From NCBI RefSeq assembly GCF_002976435.1, contig NZ_PUGF01000002.1, positions 248,001-312,000 of the forward strand: a stretch of 64,000 nucleotides of DNA, in the 5' to 3' direction. The position numbers and the translations under genes were made by a program. Within the stretch, counting starts at the first letter, position 1. Each line of letters opens with the position of its first letter. A model generated the notes under the pieces. The model was not told the DNA's origin, did no database searches, and worked only from the letters and a program-made list of their open reading frames with translations. Source of the stretch: Solimicrobium silvestre (lineage in GTDB: Bacteria; Pseudomonadota; Gammaproteobacteria; Burkholderiales; Burkholderiaceae_D). Positions 8,892 through 17,276 of this stretch are shown in pieces.

Positions 8892-8996
8892 CCGACGATT
8901 GCAACTTGACGTAGTATCTGCCACAAACAAACGATTCATTATTCTAAAACGCAGCCTGATCAATAATTGGCGCTGCGAACAAAAAAGGAGACAACT

Positions 8997-9425
8997 ATGA
9001 TTATCTATGGAACCGCCCTACTAGCCGTGTGCCATTTACTCGGCATTTTTATCGGTGATCTGCTGGGAAAAATTATCGGGGTTCAAACCAATGTCGGCGG
9101 TGTCGGCATCGCGATGATGTTACTGATTTTTGCACGCATGTTTATGGAGCCGCGCGGCCTGATGCCCAAACCAACCGAAGCGGGCGTCACTTTTTGGGCC
9201 GCGCTTTATATTCCAGTAGTCGTCGCGATGGCAGCGCAACAAAATGTGGTTGCTGCTTTGCGAGGCGGTCATGTGGCAATCCTGGCGGCCTTTGGGGCGG
9301 TGGTATCTTGCGCCTGCATCATTGCGCTGATCAATCGAATGGAACCAAAAAGTGATGTTGATCCCTTTGCCGACGACACCGAAATGCCTGAAGCTGCGGC
9401 GGTCGACATTAAACCTACAGCCTGA
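8997..9425 (+). CDS. madL: Malonate transporter, MadL subunit
   Basis: A 142-residue membrane protein with about four hydrophobic helices, matching the small MadL subunit of the two-component malonate:sodium symporter first described in Malonomonas. The N-terminus YGTALLAVCHLLGIFIGDLLG is characteristic. The start at 8997 follows AAGGAG at 8985-8990 with ideal spacing. The tail (PKSDVDPFADDTEMPEAAAVDIKPTA) is acidic and probably cytoplasmic. It works only with MadM, whose gene begins 11 bp later. In mdc nomenclature the transporter genes are often called mdcL and mdcM. Confidence 0.87.
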   Translation: MIIYGTALLAVCHLLGIFIGDLLGKIIGVQTNVGGVGIAMMLLIFARMFMEPRGLMPKPTEAGVTFWAALYIPVVVAMAAQQNVVAALRGGHVAILAAFGAVVSCACIIALINRMEPKSDVDPFADDTEMPEAAAVDIKPTA

Positions 9426-9436
9426 AGGGAATCACC

Positions 9437-10201
9437 ATGTTATCCACATTAGAAAAGGCCATCACCAGCAATGGTTTGGTTGCCGCGTTTGCGCTGGTCG
9501 GATTCATTATTTTGATTTCCGGGTTTATCTCGCGTAAATTGACTTTCGGGAGAATGCACGGCTCCGCCATCGCGATTTTGATTGGCCTGGCATTGGCATA
9601 CTGGGGTGGAATTTATAGCGGCGGACAAAAGGGATTGGCAGACGTATCGCTGTTTGCAGGAATTGGCTTGATGGGGGGCGCGATGATGCGCGACTTCGCC
9701 ATTGTTGCAACTGCATTTGAAGTACGGCCTGACGAGGCGCGTAAGGCCGGTTTAATTGGTATCGTTTCTTTGTTGCTTGGAACGCTTGTGCCATTTGTTG
9801 TAGGTGCCGCGCTGGCATATTATTTTGGTTATAGAGACGCCGTCAGCATGACGACTATTGGCGCAGGCGCAGTGACTTATATTGTGGGGCCGGTAACCGG
9901 CGCAGCGATTGGAGCAAGTTCAGACGTAATGGCACTGAGCATAGCAACCGGCGTAGTTAAAGCAATTATGGTGATGATCGGCACGCCAATCGTAGCGAAA
10001 TTTTTAGGATTGCGAACACCTCGCTCCGCGATGGTGTTCGGTGGGCTGGCCGGCACGGTAAGTGGTGTATCGGCCGGATTGGCTGCGACCGATCGCCGGC
10101 TGGTGCCATATGGCGCATTGGTGGCAACCTTTCACACCGGGCTCGGTTGCTTTTTAGGTCCGTCGGTTTTGTATTTCGTAACCAAAGCGATTATGGCGTG
10201 A
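9437..10201 (+). CDS. madM: Malonate transporter, MadM subunit
   Basis: A 254-residue membrane protein with seven to eight hydrophobic segments, the large subunit of the MadLM malonate carrier. Typical MadM stretches are GSAIAILIGLALAYWGGIYSGG, a GLMGGAMMRDFAIVATAFEV segment near residue 80, and GGLAGTVSGVSAGLAATDRRLVPYGAL near the C-terminus. The start at 9437 is preceded by GAAGGGA. With MadL it imports malonate, probably with a cation, supplying substrate to the decarboxylase encoded on either side. Confidence 0.9.
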   Translation: MLSTLEKAITSNGLVAAFALVGFIILISGFISRKLTFGRMHGSAIAILIGLALAYWGGIYSGGQKGLADVSLFAGIGLMGGAMMRDFAIVATAFEVRPDEARKAGLIGIVSLLLGTLVPFVVGAALAYYFGYRDAVSMTTIGAGAVTYIVGPVTGAAIGASSDVMALSIATGVVKAIMVMIGTPIVAKFLGLRTPRSAMVFGGLAGTVSGVSAGLAATDRRLVPYGALVATFHTGLGCFLGPSVLYFVTKAIMA

Positions 10202-10210
10202 CGTCAGATC

Positions 10211-10867
10211 ATGAAAACTTATCGGCCACATGATCTGCTTTTTATTAGGCTCGCCCATCAGCAGAGACGAGATATTTTTAATACACCGTTGCCGTCGTGG
10301 GTAAATCCGCATTGGCCAGTGGTTGTGCGGCGTGCGCCACCCAGCGCAGGTGGAGTTTGGTTGCCGGTCGGGTTGCGGGGCACAGCTCGGTTCGAGCGGC
10401 TTCCAGCCATGATGCGCAGTGACGTTGTACAAGACAGTGTTTCGCCCGAATCGCTTTTAGCAGAACACGACTGGCAACGCCACTTGCAAGGTCAAGACTT
10501 TCCTTGTGTAAGGGCCTTGCATAGTATTGCCGGAGCTTTGAATGCACTAGGTCTTTCTTGCGGACCAACTGGTAGCGTTGGCTTTGCCCTCGCCACCGGC
10601 GCTTCGATATTGCGTATCGACAGTGACCTGGATTTGCTGGTGCGTGCGCCGAATACAATATCGAACCAGCAATCAGATAAGCTGCAGCACATAAAAGAAC
10701 TTGTTGTATCGCACCAGTGTCGGATCGACATACAGATCGATACGGGAAACGGCGGCTTTGCTTTTGATGAATGGGCGCGCAATCCCAAAAAAGTATTACT
10801 CAAGACCGCCACAGGACCAATATTGACGGCAACTCCCTGGATTTCTCCGATGGAATTGGACGCATGA
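10211..10867 (+). CDS. mdcG: Phosphoribosyl-dephospho-CoA transferase (MdcG)
   Basis: A 218-residue nucleotidyltransferase-fold enzyme that transfers the phosphoribosyl-dephospho-CoA unit made by MdcB to the serine of MdcC, producing holo-ACP. The key pattern is GPTGSVGFALATG near residue 118 followed by DSDLDLLVR near residue 138, whose aspartates are the metal-binding pair of the fold. The last four bases overlap the mdcH start in an ATGA arrangement, so the two are translationally coupled. Confidence 0.9.
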   Translation: MKTYRPHDLLFIRLAHQQRRDIFNTPLPSWVNPHWPVVVRRAPPSAGGVWLPVGLRGTARFERLPAMMRSDVVQDSVSPESLLAEHDWQRHLQGQDFPCVRALHSIAGALNALGLSCGPTGSVGFALATGASILRIDSDLDLLVRAPNTISNQQSDKLQHIKELVVSHQCRIDIQIDTGNGGFAFDEWARNPKKVLLKTATGPILTATPWISPMELDA

Positions 10868-11799
10868 GCCTGTTATTTATGTATCCTGGTCAGGGTGCGC
10901 AGCGGACTGGCATGTTGCACAAGCTCCCTGACACCATCGAAGTCGACGATACACTTAGCCAATCTAGCGAGATCCTTGGTTACGATTGTCAATTGCTTGA
11001 TAGTGCAACCGCACTTGAGTCAACGCACTCAGTCCAATTATGTCTGTTGATAGTCGGTGTTGCGATGACACGGGTGTTTGCCGCGAATGGAATTGTCCCA
11101 AACATGGTAGTAGGATTATCAATCGGCGCCTTTCCCGCCGCAGTTGCCGCTGGCGTATTGACGTTCTCAGATGCGATTCGGCTGGTTCAACTTCGCTCGC
11201 GCTTAATGGAGAATGCTTACCCAGTCGGTTTTGGTATGGCAGCAATAAATGGACTCGATAAATTTGAGCTTGAAAGAATTATTGAGAAGTTCCACAGTAG
11301 TTCGACCCCAGTATATTTGGCGAATTTGAACGCGCAAAAAAAACTGGTGGTTTCTGGTTTGAAGCTGACATTGGACAAAGTCATGCAACAGGCACTTCAT
11401 TCAGGCGCATCAAACGCTTTGCATCTGGCAGTCAATGTTCCTTCGCATTGCCCCTTGTTTGAGACTGCGGCAAAGCAGATGCAAACATCGATTGATTCCA
11501 TCCTATTGCAACGACCTGGATTAAAGTATTTGAGCGCGAACGCTGCCCGTTCTTTGTTTGATCCTCAACTAATCGGGATTGATCTGGCCGCCAATATGGC
11601 AAGGCAAGTGCATTGGTTTGAAACGTTGAGGCTGGCGCAGGAACTGGGCGCCCAGCTGGCCTTTGAAATGCCGACCGGAACCGTATTAACTGAATTGGCC
11701 ACGGCACAATGGAGCGATGGCACCGCCTTGGCATGTGATACATCCAGGCTAGACACGCTGATTGCGCTAGCGAAACGCTTGCAATCTAGGGAGCAGTGA
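10864..11799 (+). CDS. mdcH: Malonyl-CoA:ACP transacylase of malonate decarboxylase
   Basis: A 311-residue FabD-like acyltransferase. It primes the holo acyl-carrier MdcC with a malonyl group so that the decarboxylation cycle can begin. The FabD motif FMYPGQGAQRTGM is at the N-terminus, and the nucleophile serine sits in VVGLSIGAFPAA near residue 85. The start at 10864 gives MSLLFMYPGQG and overlaps the mdcG stop; a longer frame upstream lies entirely inside mdcG and is not needed. This is the last gene of the malonate operon, followed by about 380 bp without a gene. Confidence 0.9.
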   Translation: MSLLFMYPGQGAQRTGMLHKLPDTIEVDDTLSQSSEILGYDCQLLDSATALESTHSVQLCLLIVGVAMTRVFAANGIVPNMVVGLSIGAFPAAVAAGVLTFSDAIRLVQLRSRLMENAYPVGFGMAAINGLDKFELERIIEKFHSSSTPVYLANLNAQKKLVVSGLKLTLDKVMQQALHSGASNALHLAVNVPSHCPLFETAAKQMQTSIDSILLQRPGLKYLSANAARSLFDPQLIGIDLAANMARQVHWFETLRLAQELGAQLAFEMPTGTVLTELATAQWSDGTALACDTSRLDTLIALAKRLQSREQ

Positions 11800-12177
11800 C
11801 TGCTAGCCTGCAATGGTTGACCGTTGAATGTTCCGAAAAATTATATGAGGTCAAACGTCGGATAATTCGCAGCTCAAATTGACGATCACCAGTTCGAAAG
11901 TCTCTCCTAGTCTTCCTTATTCCAATTTTTACAATCCGTAATCTGAAGTCGTAAATTCAATATTTAGTATTAAATTCAAATCCGATTAATTTACATTAAA
12001 GTCGTAAATAGATCCTCTATGATCGCAATGGATTTTGTAACGGGCCAACAGTAAAATCCGCCTATGCTCGGTCGGTTCTCTAAACGGCCTGTCGCGATTC
12101 TACATAGCTGCCATTCAAACTAAGTTTTCAATGCTTTCAGGACTTGCAGTAACATCACAATAAATATGCCAGAACTG
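11800..12177. other. Gene-free stretch after mdcH with repeat R2
   Basis: I see no coding sequence here. The stretch separates the end of the malonate operon from a convergent DUF3592 gene. It contains the 102-bp repeat R2 (copy A) and, just after it at about 12079-12120, a segment similar to the DNA to the right of both MITE-like copies. No clear intrinsic terminator with a T-run is visible for mdcH. Confidence 0.5.
11972..12073. repeat. Dispersed repeat R2, copy A
   Basis: This 102-bp segment, running from AAATTCAAATCC to ATGCTCGGTC, is repeated in direct orientation at 14609-14710 with the same length and only scattered substitutions. It is non-coding. The two copies bracket 2.5 kb containing the DUF3592 and YbjQ-like genes plus a truncated membrane gene. 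The second copy carries the MITE-like element at its right edge, while this one does not. Confidence 0.65.
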
Positions 12178-12744
12178 CTAGATGGTAAGCAAAATCGCCA
12201 TGATTGCGACATACCAAAGAACGAAGGAAAACGCCAAAATAATATAATCCTCGATAGTAAGCCTTCGTCTATCGATGACAGATATCTGTGGATTGTTCGG
12301 GTCGTAATAGACTTGCAGTTTAAATCCTTCCACACGCTCCGGATGGGCATTCCATAATCTACTTCGAGCGGCAGGAAGTTTATACATCATGTGCCCGTAG
12401 CGGGTGGATACGTCGTTGTAATGGAGCGTTCCATTTACGGTATAAGAAAATCCATCGCTGTTCTCCATGGTGCCAGTTACGGTCGGCCAGGTCCGCTCTT
12501 CGAAACTCCAATACAGAGATTGGAGTAACGGTCGTGACACGATACATGCGGCACCCACTAACACGACGCAGAAAAACAGCATGGTCAATCTTCTATCGGA
12601 TGACAAAAATGGTCGATTTGTTCGTCGCCTGATGACCGCATGGGTCAGTTTGGCCATTGCGCTGATTGCGACCAGAGCGGCTACCCAAGGCATTAGCAGA
12701 AAAAATAGGGATTGGTTTGAATGCAGCCAAGAATTTAATTCCAT
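12178..12744 (-). CDS. DUF3592 membrane protein
   Basis: A 188-residue protein with two N-terminal membrane helices, a soluble extracytoplasmic middle, and a final helix at residues 165-188. The middle has the DUF3592 pattern: WPTVTGTMENSD, then YTVNGTLHYNDVSTRYG, and VYYDPNNPQISVIDRR just before the last helix. The family has no known function. I chose the ATG at 12744; an upstream TTG would add 14 residues, but no ribosome site supports either strongly. It is the downstream neighbour of the YbjQ-like gene on the same strand, 149 bp away. Confidence 0.7.
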   Translation of the reverse strand: MELNSWLHSNQSLFFLLMPWVAALVAISAMAKLTHAVIRRRTNRPFLSSDRRLTMLFFCVVLVGAACIVSRPLLQSLYWSFEERTWPTVTGTMENSDGFSYTVNGTLHYNDVSTRYGHMMYKLPAARSRLWNAHPERVEGFKLQVYYDPNNPQISVIDRRRLTIEDYIILAFSFVLWYVAIMAILLTI

Positions 12745-12892
12745 ATTGAAGCTTTCAAATTTCCACTCGATGTTTTTCTTGGCCAACGACCTGAAATCGC
12801 CGCCGTCTCAACTGCGAACCTTGGCATATCAACTCTCCCTTAACTTAAATCTAGTTGTATCAATTCACTTGAGCCACAATCGACCTTTTTAG

Positions 12893-13975
12893 TCAGCCGC
12901 CGGCCCGGATAGACTGCAATTCAAATCCGCCATCGCCATTCAGCCAAGTGTCTTTATCGCGAATGATAGCCTGGCAGGGTAAAGTCGCAGTTTGAACCGA
13001 AAAGCCTGGTAACTTGCGCACCGCTGTTCCGATCGCCACGATCTCGATCAATCCGGAACCCAATTCGACAATATAGGTTTTCGTGCCAACGACCTCTTCG
13101 GCTCCAATTGCGTTCGCTTCCGATTTTAAACGGTCAAATACGTTTTCTCGGGCATCGTAGACCAAGGTCGTCAGTTCCCCGATTTCACCTTGGGCCAGAC
13201 CGCGAAAAATAGCCTTCACCCCTCCAATCGCACCGAGCGAATAGACCGAGGTTGAAATCAATAATTTGATCGGCGCGTAACCCATACTCGATAGTGCCCA
13301 CAGTTCTTCACCGGTCAGATCACTGGTCACCGGAAGTTGGTCGCATTCTACCGGTAGATGCGGATGCCTCGCGGCAGTGCCTGACATGACCATTTCATGA
13401 AACCCGTTGAAGCGCATGACGTTGGTCCGAATTCCCACTACGGCGTTGGCTCCCGCCCGTACGGCACCAGAAACAAGGCGACTCAATGCGTGGTGCCGGG
13501 TCTCGTTAAAAATATCACTGAATTCGCGAATCTCGCCACGCATAAGCGTTTTCAACGAGCCGAATATGCCGCCAACCAGACCTACTGAATAGGCGATGTT
13601 ACCGAAGACGAAATGTATCGGATCGTAACCAGCATCCATATGACAATACAACTCCTGGGCGTCACCAGCACTTGTAAATAATTTGCCCGGATTATTCCCC
13701 AATACACCGGATCCGACGAACAGAAACTCGGAGTTTCCTGCCAGACCGCGCAATTCAGAACTGACACCAACAATGCCGTGCACACTCTCATGTTTGGCTT
13801 CATTCACCATGTGAATAAACGCAGCCTGTCTTCCGGCATGGATCATGTCGGTCACCTCTTTGATCTCACCCCCCATTACACCGCGGAACCCTGATGTGAG
13901 TCCGCCGAAAAATCCCATCGACTGAACGCTGTTTCCAATCAAAATGCCAGCAGCTCTGTAGCCCTTCAAATTCAT
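12893..13975 (-). CDS. Three tandem YbjQ/UPF0145-like modules in one protein
   Basis: A 360-residue soluble protein made of three repeats of about 110-115 residues. Each has a glycine-rich strand segment (SMGFFGGLTSGFRG, SVGLVGGIFGSLK, SLGAIGGVKAIFRG), then GEI-[KRG]-E-[VFL] and a long helix with conserved R/A positions, then a strand ending in VVG or IVGV. This is the pattern of the YbjQ/DUF74 heavy-metal-binding-domain family, normally about 100 residues and pentameric. No signal peptide is present, so it should be cytoplasmic. Function is unknown; metal binding in the family was proposed from structure. A palindrome lies about 190 bp upstream. Confidence 0.7.
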   Translation of the reverse strand: MNLKGYRAAGILIGNSVQSMGFFGGLTSGFRGVMGGEIKEVTDMIHAGRQAAFIHMVNEAKHESVHGIVGVSSELRGLAGNSEFLFVGSGVLGNNPGKLFTSAGDAQELYCHMDAGYDPIHFVFGNIAYSVGLVGGIFGSLKTLMRGEIREFSDIFNETRHHALSRLVSGAVRAGANAVVGIRTNVMRFNGFHEMVMSGTAARHPHLPVECDQLPVTSDLTGEELWALSSMGYAPIKLLISTSVYSLGAIGGVKAIFRGLAQGEIGELTTLVYDARENVFDRLKSEANAIGAEEVVGTKTYIVELGSGLIEIVAIGTAVRKLPGFSVQTATLPCQAIIRDKDTWLNGDGGFELQSIRAGG

Positions 13976-14168
13976 GCAATAAATTTCGTTTCCTGATAAT
14001 CAAGTTACAGTCGCTTGTGACATTCGTTAGTCTCCATGGTGAAAAATATGCGTAATTGACGTTGACCAGGTGTCTGATGGCGCCACAAAAAGAGTCATAA
14101 CATTCTTAAATCATTCAAATTCCAAAGGCAGGCTTCAAACTGTACTTAGGGTAACGAAAATTTAATAC

Positions 14169-14191
14169 GGTAATCCAGCGCTGGTATTACC
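14169..14191. promoter_or_regulatory. Near-perfect 23-bp palindrome upstream of the YbjQ-like gene
   Basis: GGTAAT and ATTACC flank a CCAGCGCTGG core, making an almost perfect palindrome in the 314-bp stretch between the YbjQ-like gene (minus strand) and a broken membrane gene. Its size and symmetry suit a dimeric repressor. It is also GC-rich enough to form a hairpin. I see nothing else in this gap. Assignment as an operator is inference. Confidence 0.3.
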
Positions 14192-14289
14192 ACACCTGCC
14201 GGCCGCAAAGTGTCGGTATTTAACCAATAGTTTTGTTTTTTATTTAGTGAATCAACAATGTAATCGCGGAGCTACATTAACTGCAAACT

Positions 14290-14600
14290 TCAAGAAGGCG
14301 ATTTGGATAACAATCGTTTCAGTAACACTATAACCACGGTAATAATCGCGGAGAACATGAACAGAATTATGTAATAAAAAAATCTGCTCCCCTGGTAATA
14401 CATTTTTATAGTGAGCGGGACGAGTTCTCCCCAAACAAGATTGCCGGTCAAAAAAAGAAGTGCAGATATACGGAAAAGTACCAGTTTTGCGGCAATTGGA
14501 TAAGTTCTGTTCGGTCCCGTCGACACCAAATATATACTAGCCAAATTAACGTGCTTATCGAAACTATCAGGTATTCGCTTGGCCGAACATTGTTAATATT
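14290..14600 (-). pseudogene. Truncated, frameshifted small membrane-protein gene
   Basis: The 3' part encodes two clear membrane helices (LVLFRISALLFLTGNLVWG and FFYYIILFMFSAIITVVIVL) ending in KRLLSKSPS. Its open frame has only non-ATG starts. Just upstream, a different frame continues the protein-like character (RPSEYLIVSISTLIWLVYIW, another helix), so a frameshift near 14525-14545 is likely. The 5' end then runs into repeat R2 at 14609 with no start codon. I read this as a membrane-protein gene that lost its start to the repeat insertion. No family is recognised. Confidence 0.4.
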
Positions 14601-14608
14601 TTTGCATC

Positions 14609-14710
14609 AAATTCAAATCCGAGAATTTACATTAAAGTCGTAAATAGATCCTTTATGACCGCAATGAATTCTGTAACGGACCATCAGTAAACGTTCGACT
14701 ATGCTCGGTC
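14609..14710. repeat. Dispersed repeat R2, copy B
   Basis: Direct copy of the segment at 11972-12073, same length, from AAATTCAAATCC to ATGCTCGGTC. The MITE-like element follows immediately, and the DNA to the right of that element resembles what follows copy A. This suggests the element inserted into an R2 unit here. Confidence 0.65.
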
Positions 14711-14711
14711 T

Positions 14712-14871
14712 GTGCCGAGACTGTGTAAAAACAAAAAATTTCCAACTTTTTCTGAAAAATCATGGGTAGGGAGATCATTCCCTGCGTCGAAAAAATTGAA
14801 TAGAGCGTGTTTTAAGATGCCGATTTTTTCGAGTGTAAATTAATTTTGAGTTTTTACACAGCCTCTGCCCT
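14712..14871. repeat. MITE-like element, copy 2
   Basis: Second copy of the element at 2395-2551. Terminal inverted repeats are GAGACTGTGTAAAAAC at 14717-14732 and, on the opposite strand, GAGGCTGTGTAAAAAC ending at 14850: sixteen bases with one mismatch. It is non-coding and lies directly against repeat R2 copy B. Confidence 0.65.
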
Positions 14872-14942
14872 GACCCGTCAGTTGGAGCGCTCCATAGCGG
14901 GCATCCAAATGATAGTTCCCGTTGACGGGGTCAACCTGACTC

Positions 14943-14968
14943 TGTGCTGGTCCGCGCAGACCAGCACA
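14943..14968. terminator. Strong stem-loop after the repeat lipoprotein gene
   Basis: A ten-base stem (TGTGCTGGTC with GACCAGCACA) and a six-base loop lie 15 bp beyond the stop of the minus-strand gene that ends at 14983. A T-run is missing on the minus strand, so intrinsic termination is only probable. Confidence 0.4.
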
Positions 14969-14982
14969 CGGGGCGCTGACAA

Positions 14983-16473
14983 TTAAAAGGTCAACTTGTA
15001 GACCATCCCTTGACCATACGACCCGCCACGACTGGTCGTGCCATACATGCTGCCGTCCCTACCACGAACTAGATTTGCCACAGGCAATGTGTTGCCATCA
15101 AACGAATCGACTACTTCCTCTTGCCCCGACAGCGTCATTCGGTACACAGTACCTCCTCCGTTGACTCCGCCTGAAGATGTGGTGCCGTACATGTTCCTGT
15201 CCGGGCCGAAAGTCAATCCGGCGCTTGGCTGCGTACCGTCATCGGTCGTCGTGCCAAAGGAATAAAGAATAGTCATCGTGCCGTTTAATGAAATTCTGAA
15301 TACGGTACCTTGATTGTAGGTTCCGCCAGCAATTGTCGTGCCGTACAAATTGCCATCTGGGCCCTGTACAAGTTGTGCGAGCGGCCGCGCGCCATCTGTA
15401 ATGCCACCGGCACCAAATGAGTAAATTATCGACTCCGTTCCGTCTGGCGTAATTCTGAATACCGTGCCACTCCCTTGAACGCCAATCCCGTAGGTCGGCC
15501 CATATGCGCCGCCAAATTCAGTCGTACCGTACAAATTACCGTCGCTCGCAACGATCACAGATGCTTCCGGGGCGTTACCGTCATTGACAATACCATTGTC
15601 ACCAAATCCGTATAGCGGTATCTGGACACCGCTTGTGTTTATGTTAAACACCATGCCGCAACAGCCGTAGTTCACCCACTGTGGTCCGCCTGCAGTTGTG
15701 ACTCCATAGAAATTGCCTTTGGTGCCGATGGTCAGACCCGCCGGAAATTCAAAACCCTGTGACCAACTGACAATGGAAAACAGTTGAGTTTCGCGGCCAC
15801 CCGGCGTCATTTTGAACACAGTTCCACAACCACCGTCGCTGAAACACGGAGCACCGCCTACCATCGTAGTTCCATACAGGTTGCCATCGTGCCCAACAAC
15901 TAGTGTTCCCATAGGCAAGGCACCGTCCGTTGCGGAAGCGCCAAAATTATAAATAATGGACTCTTTGCCGTCTGTTGTGATTTTGAATACCGTACCGGCA
16001 GCTCCCCATGTCGCGTTCTGGTTGGTTCCGCCTGAAAACGTTGTGCCGTAGAAATTGCCGTCATTGGCCTGAACCAACCCGGCTTGCGGTCCGCTACCAT
16101 CTAGTTGACCACCGTTGGTGCCAAATGAATACAGTAATGTCACCACCGGCGTGTGGTGCGTGCACACATGTCGATCAATACCTGGCGTTGTGGCTACTGG
16201 CTGCGTAACTGAATATTTACATTCATTCGTGGCGTTAATAGCCTCTTCCGCACTATTTCGCAACGTCAATTGGGTACCCGTTGCCAATTCAGCGACATTT
16301 GCATGCATAGAAACTGCAAGGATTGAAATGCCTGCACTATTAGAGCTGGTGGTGCTTGTATTGCTGGCATTGTTGCCAGCAGTACTACTGCCGCCGCACC
16401 CTGACAATGCGAGTACGCATATTCCAAGGCCAACTAATGTTTTTACCACTGCATCGCGTCGCTTTAAGTTCAA
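14983..16473 (-). CDS. Lipoprotein with YGTT-type (Gloeo/Verruco, TIGR03803) repeats
   Basis: A 496-residue lipoprotein. The signal peptide ends in the lipobox LSGC near residue 26, followed by a serine/threonine/asparagine-rich linker. From about residue 105 the protein is nearly all repeats of roughly 45-60 residues with the core GNLYGTTxxGG, then GTVFKIT or GTVFRIT, then a short xxLYSFG strand. That is the choice-of-anchor repeat TIGR03803, likely a beta-propeller on the cell surface. I count about eight units. The start is TTG at 16471-16473, supported by AGGGGAA just upstream. The ligand is unknown, and the gene stands alone. Confidence 0.75.
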   Translation of the reverse strand: MNLKRRDAVVKTLVGLGICVLALSGCGGSSTAGNNASNTSTTSSNSAGISILAVSMHANVAELATGTQLTLRNSAEEAINATNECKYSVTQPVATTPGIDRHVCTHHTPVVTLLYSFGTNGGQLDGSGPQAGLVQANDGNFYGTTFSGGTNQNATWGAAGTVFKITTDGKESIIYNFGASATDGALPMGTLVVGHDGNLYGTTMVGGAPCFSDGGCGTVFKMTPGGRETQLFSIVSWSQGFEFPAGLTIGTKGNFYGVTTAGGPQWVNYGCCGMVFNINTSGVQIPLYGFGDNGIVNDGNAPEASVIVASDGNLYGTTEFGGAYGPTYGIGVQGSGTVFRITPDGTESIIYSFGAGGITDGARPLAQLVQGPDGNLYGTTIAGGTYNQGTVFRISLNGTMTILYSFGTTTDDGTQPSAGLTFGPDRNMYGTTSSGGVNGGGTVYRMTLSGQEEVVDSFDGNTLPVANLVRGRDGSMYGTTSRGGSYGQGMVYKLTF

Positions 16474-17084
16474 GTTATTCCCCTGTTTTTTAATGAAAAA
16501 TCAAAGTAGTACAAAAATTGATTACCGCTTAGTTAATTTCAACCAAGAAGTGTAAGGATTAACGTTCTACTTTGATATGCCCTATTTAGGGCATTTTGAA
16601 AAATGTTGAGGAATTGAGACGAAATGATTATTGAATATCCAGCCTATATAGCAATCACTCTTCAGCTCGGCGCAACATTGCGGAAGTTGAATTGCTTAAT
16701 GAATTTATGGATTGGTACACAAATTCAAGGTTTGAAATAAACCACCAGCATCGCCTGATTTATTTTCCGTATTTTTGGTGGTATATCTGGCAGTCCGGCT
16801 TTTGCCGTTCGCCAAAGTCTTGCTGGTTCTCTGTTTCGATTACGACGGCGACTGGAACTTAATCTGCCGAGCGATGCGTTACGAGATATCGGAAAGGCTG
16901 CGCGGCAAGAACGCATTTCCTCATCTTGATCCAGTTGCATTGCAAATATACTTCAGTGACAATGGACTCAGCGATCATGCACTGCATGGGCGCCAGAGCC
17001 AATCGCCATGCGGTTGACCACAAAAAGGCCAAGACCGATGCGATGCAGCTCAGGAAATCGCGCCAAACATCAGAGGAATTAAAT
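16474..17084. other. Gene-poor stretch with a palindrome and a coding-like remnant
   Basis: ATGCCCTA (16577-16584) and TAGGGCAT (16587-16594) form a perfect 8-base palindrome upstream of the lipoprotein gene. Between about 16760 and 16925, one plus-strand frame has protein-like composition (…RLRRRLELNLPSDALRDIGKAARQERI…) but no start, so it may be a decayed fragment. I cannot assign it. No other feature is supported. Confidence 0.3.
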
Positions 17085-17276
17085 ATGCAGATGACGGCCG
17101 CAGATATTGTTTGGATAAAGGGGCAGGCGTCCTATGAGGATGGTGACACGCCGGAGCAAGCAGGCATCAAGGCTTTGCAACACGGTTATCTTCCGGAATC
17201 AGAAAGCTATGCCGGCTTCGGCAAAGGCATTGTCCAGTTGATAGAGCCTGGCGCGCATGATGGGAGTGATTCATGA
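17085..17276 (+). CDS. Small protein of unknown function (63 aa)
   Basis: The ATG at 17085 is preceded by AGAGGA at 17072-17077, and the frame runs to TGA at 17274-17276. The product begins MQMTAADIVWIKGQ and ends in an acidic tail (GAHDGSDS). It is soluble, with no signal peptide and no family I recognise. Its stop overlaps the start of the next reading frame in an ATGA arrangement, so the two formed a small operon. That next gene is broken, which leaves the role of this one uncertain. Confidence 0.5.
   Translation: MQMTAADIVWIKGQASYEDGDTPEQAGIKALQHGYLPESESYAGFGKGIVQLIEPGAHDGSDS

Noticed and set aside
16725-16940. Minus-strand arginine-rich frame in the gap after the lipoprotein gene
   Set aside because: Composition is typical of antisense of coding DNA, and no start or family supports it.
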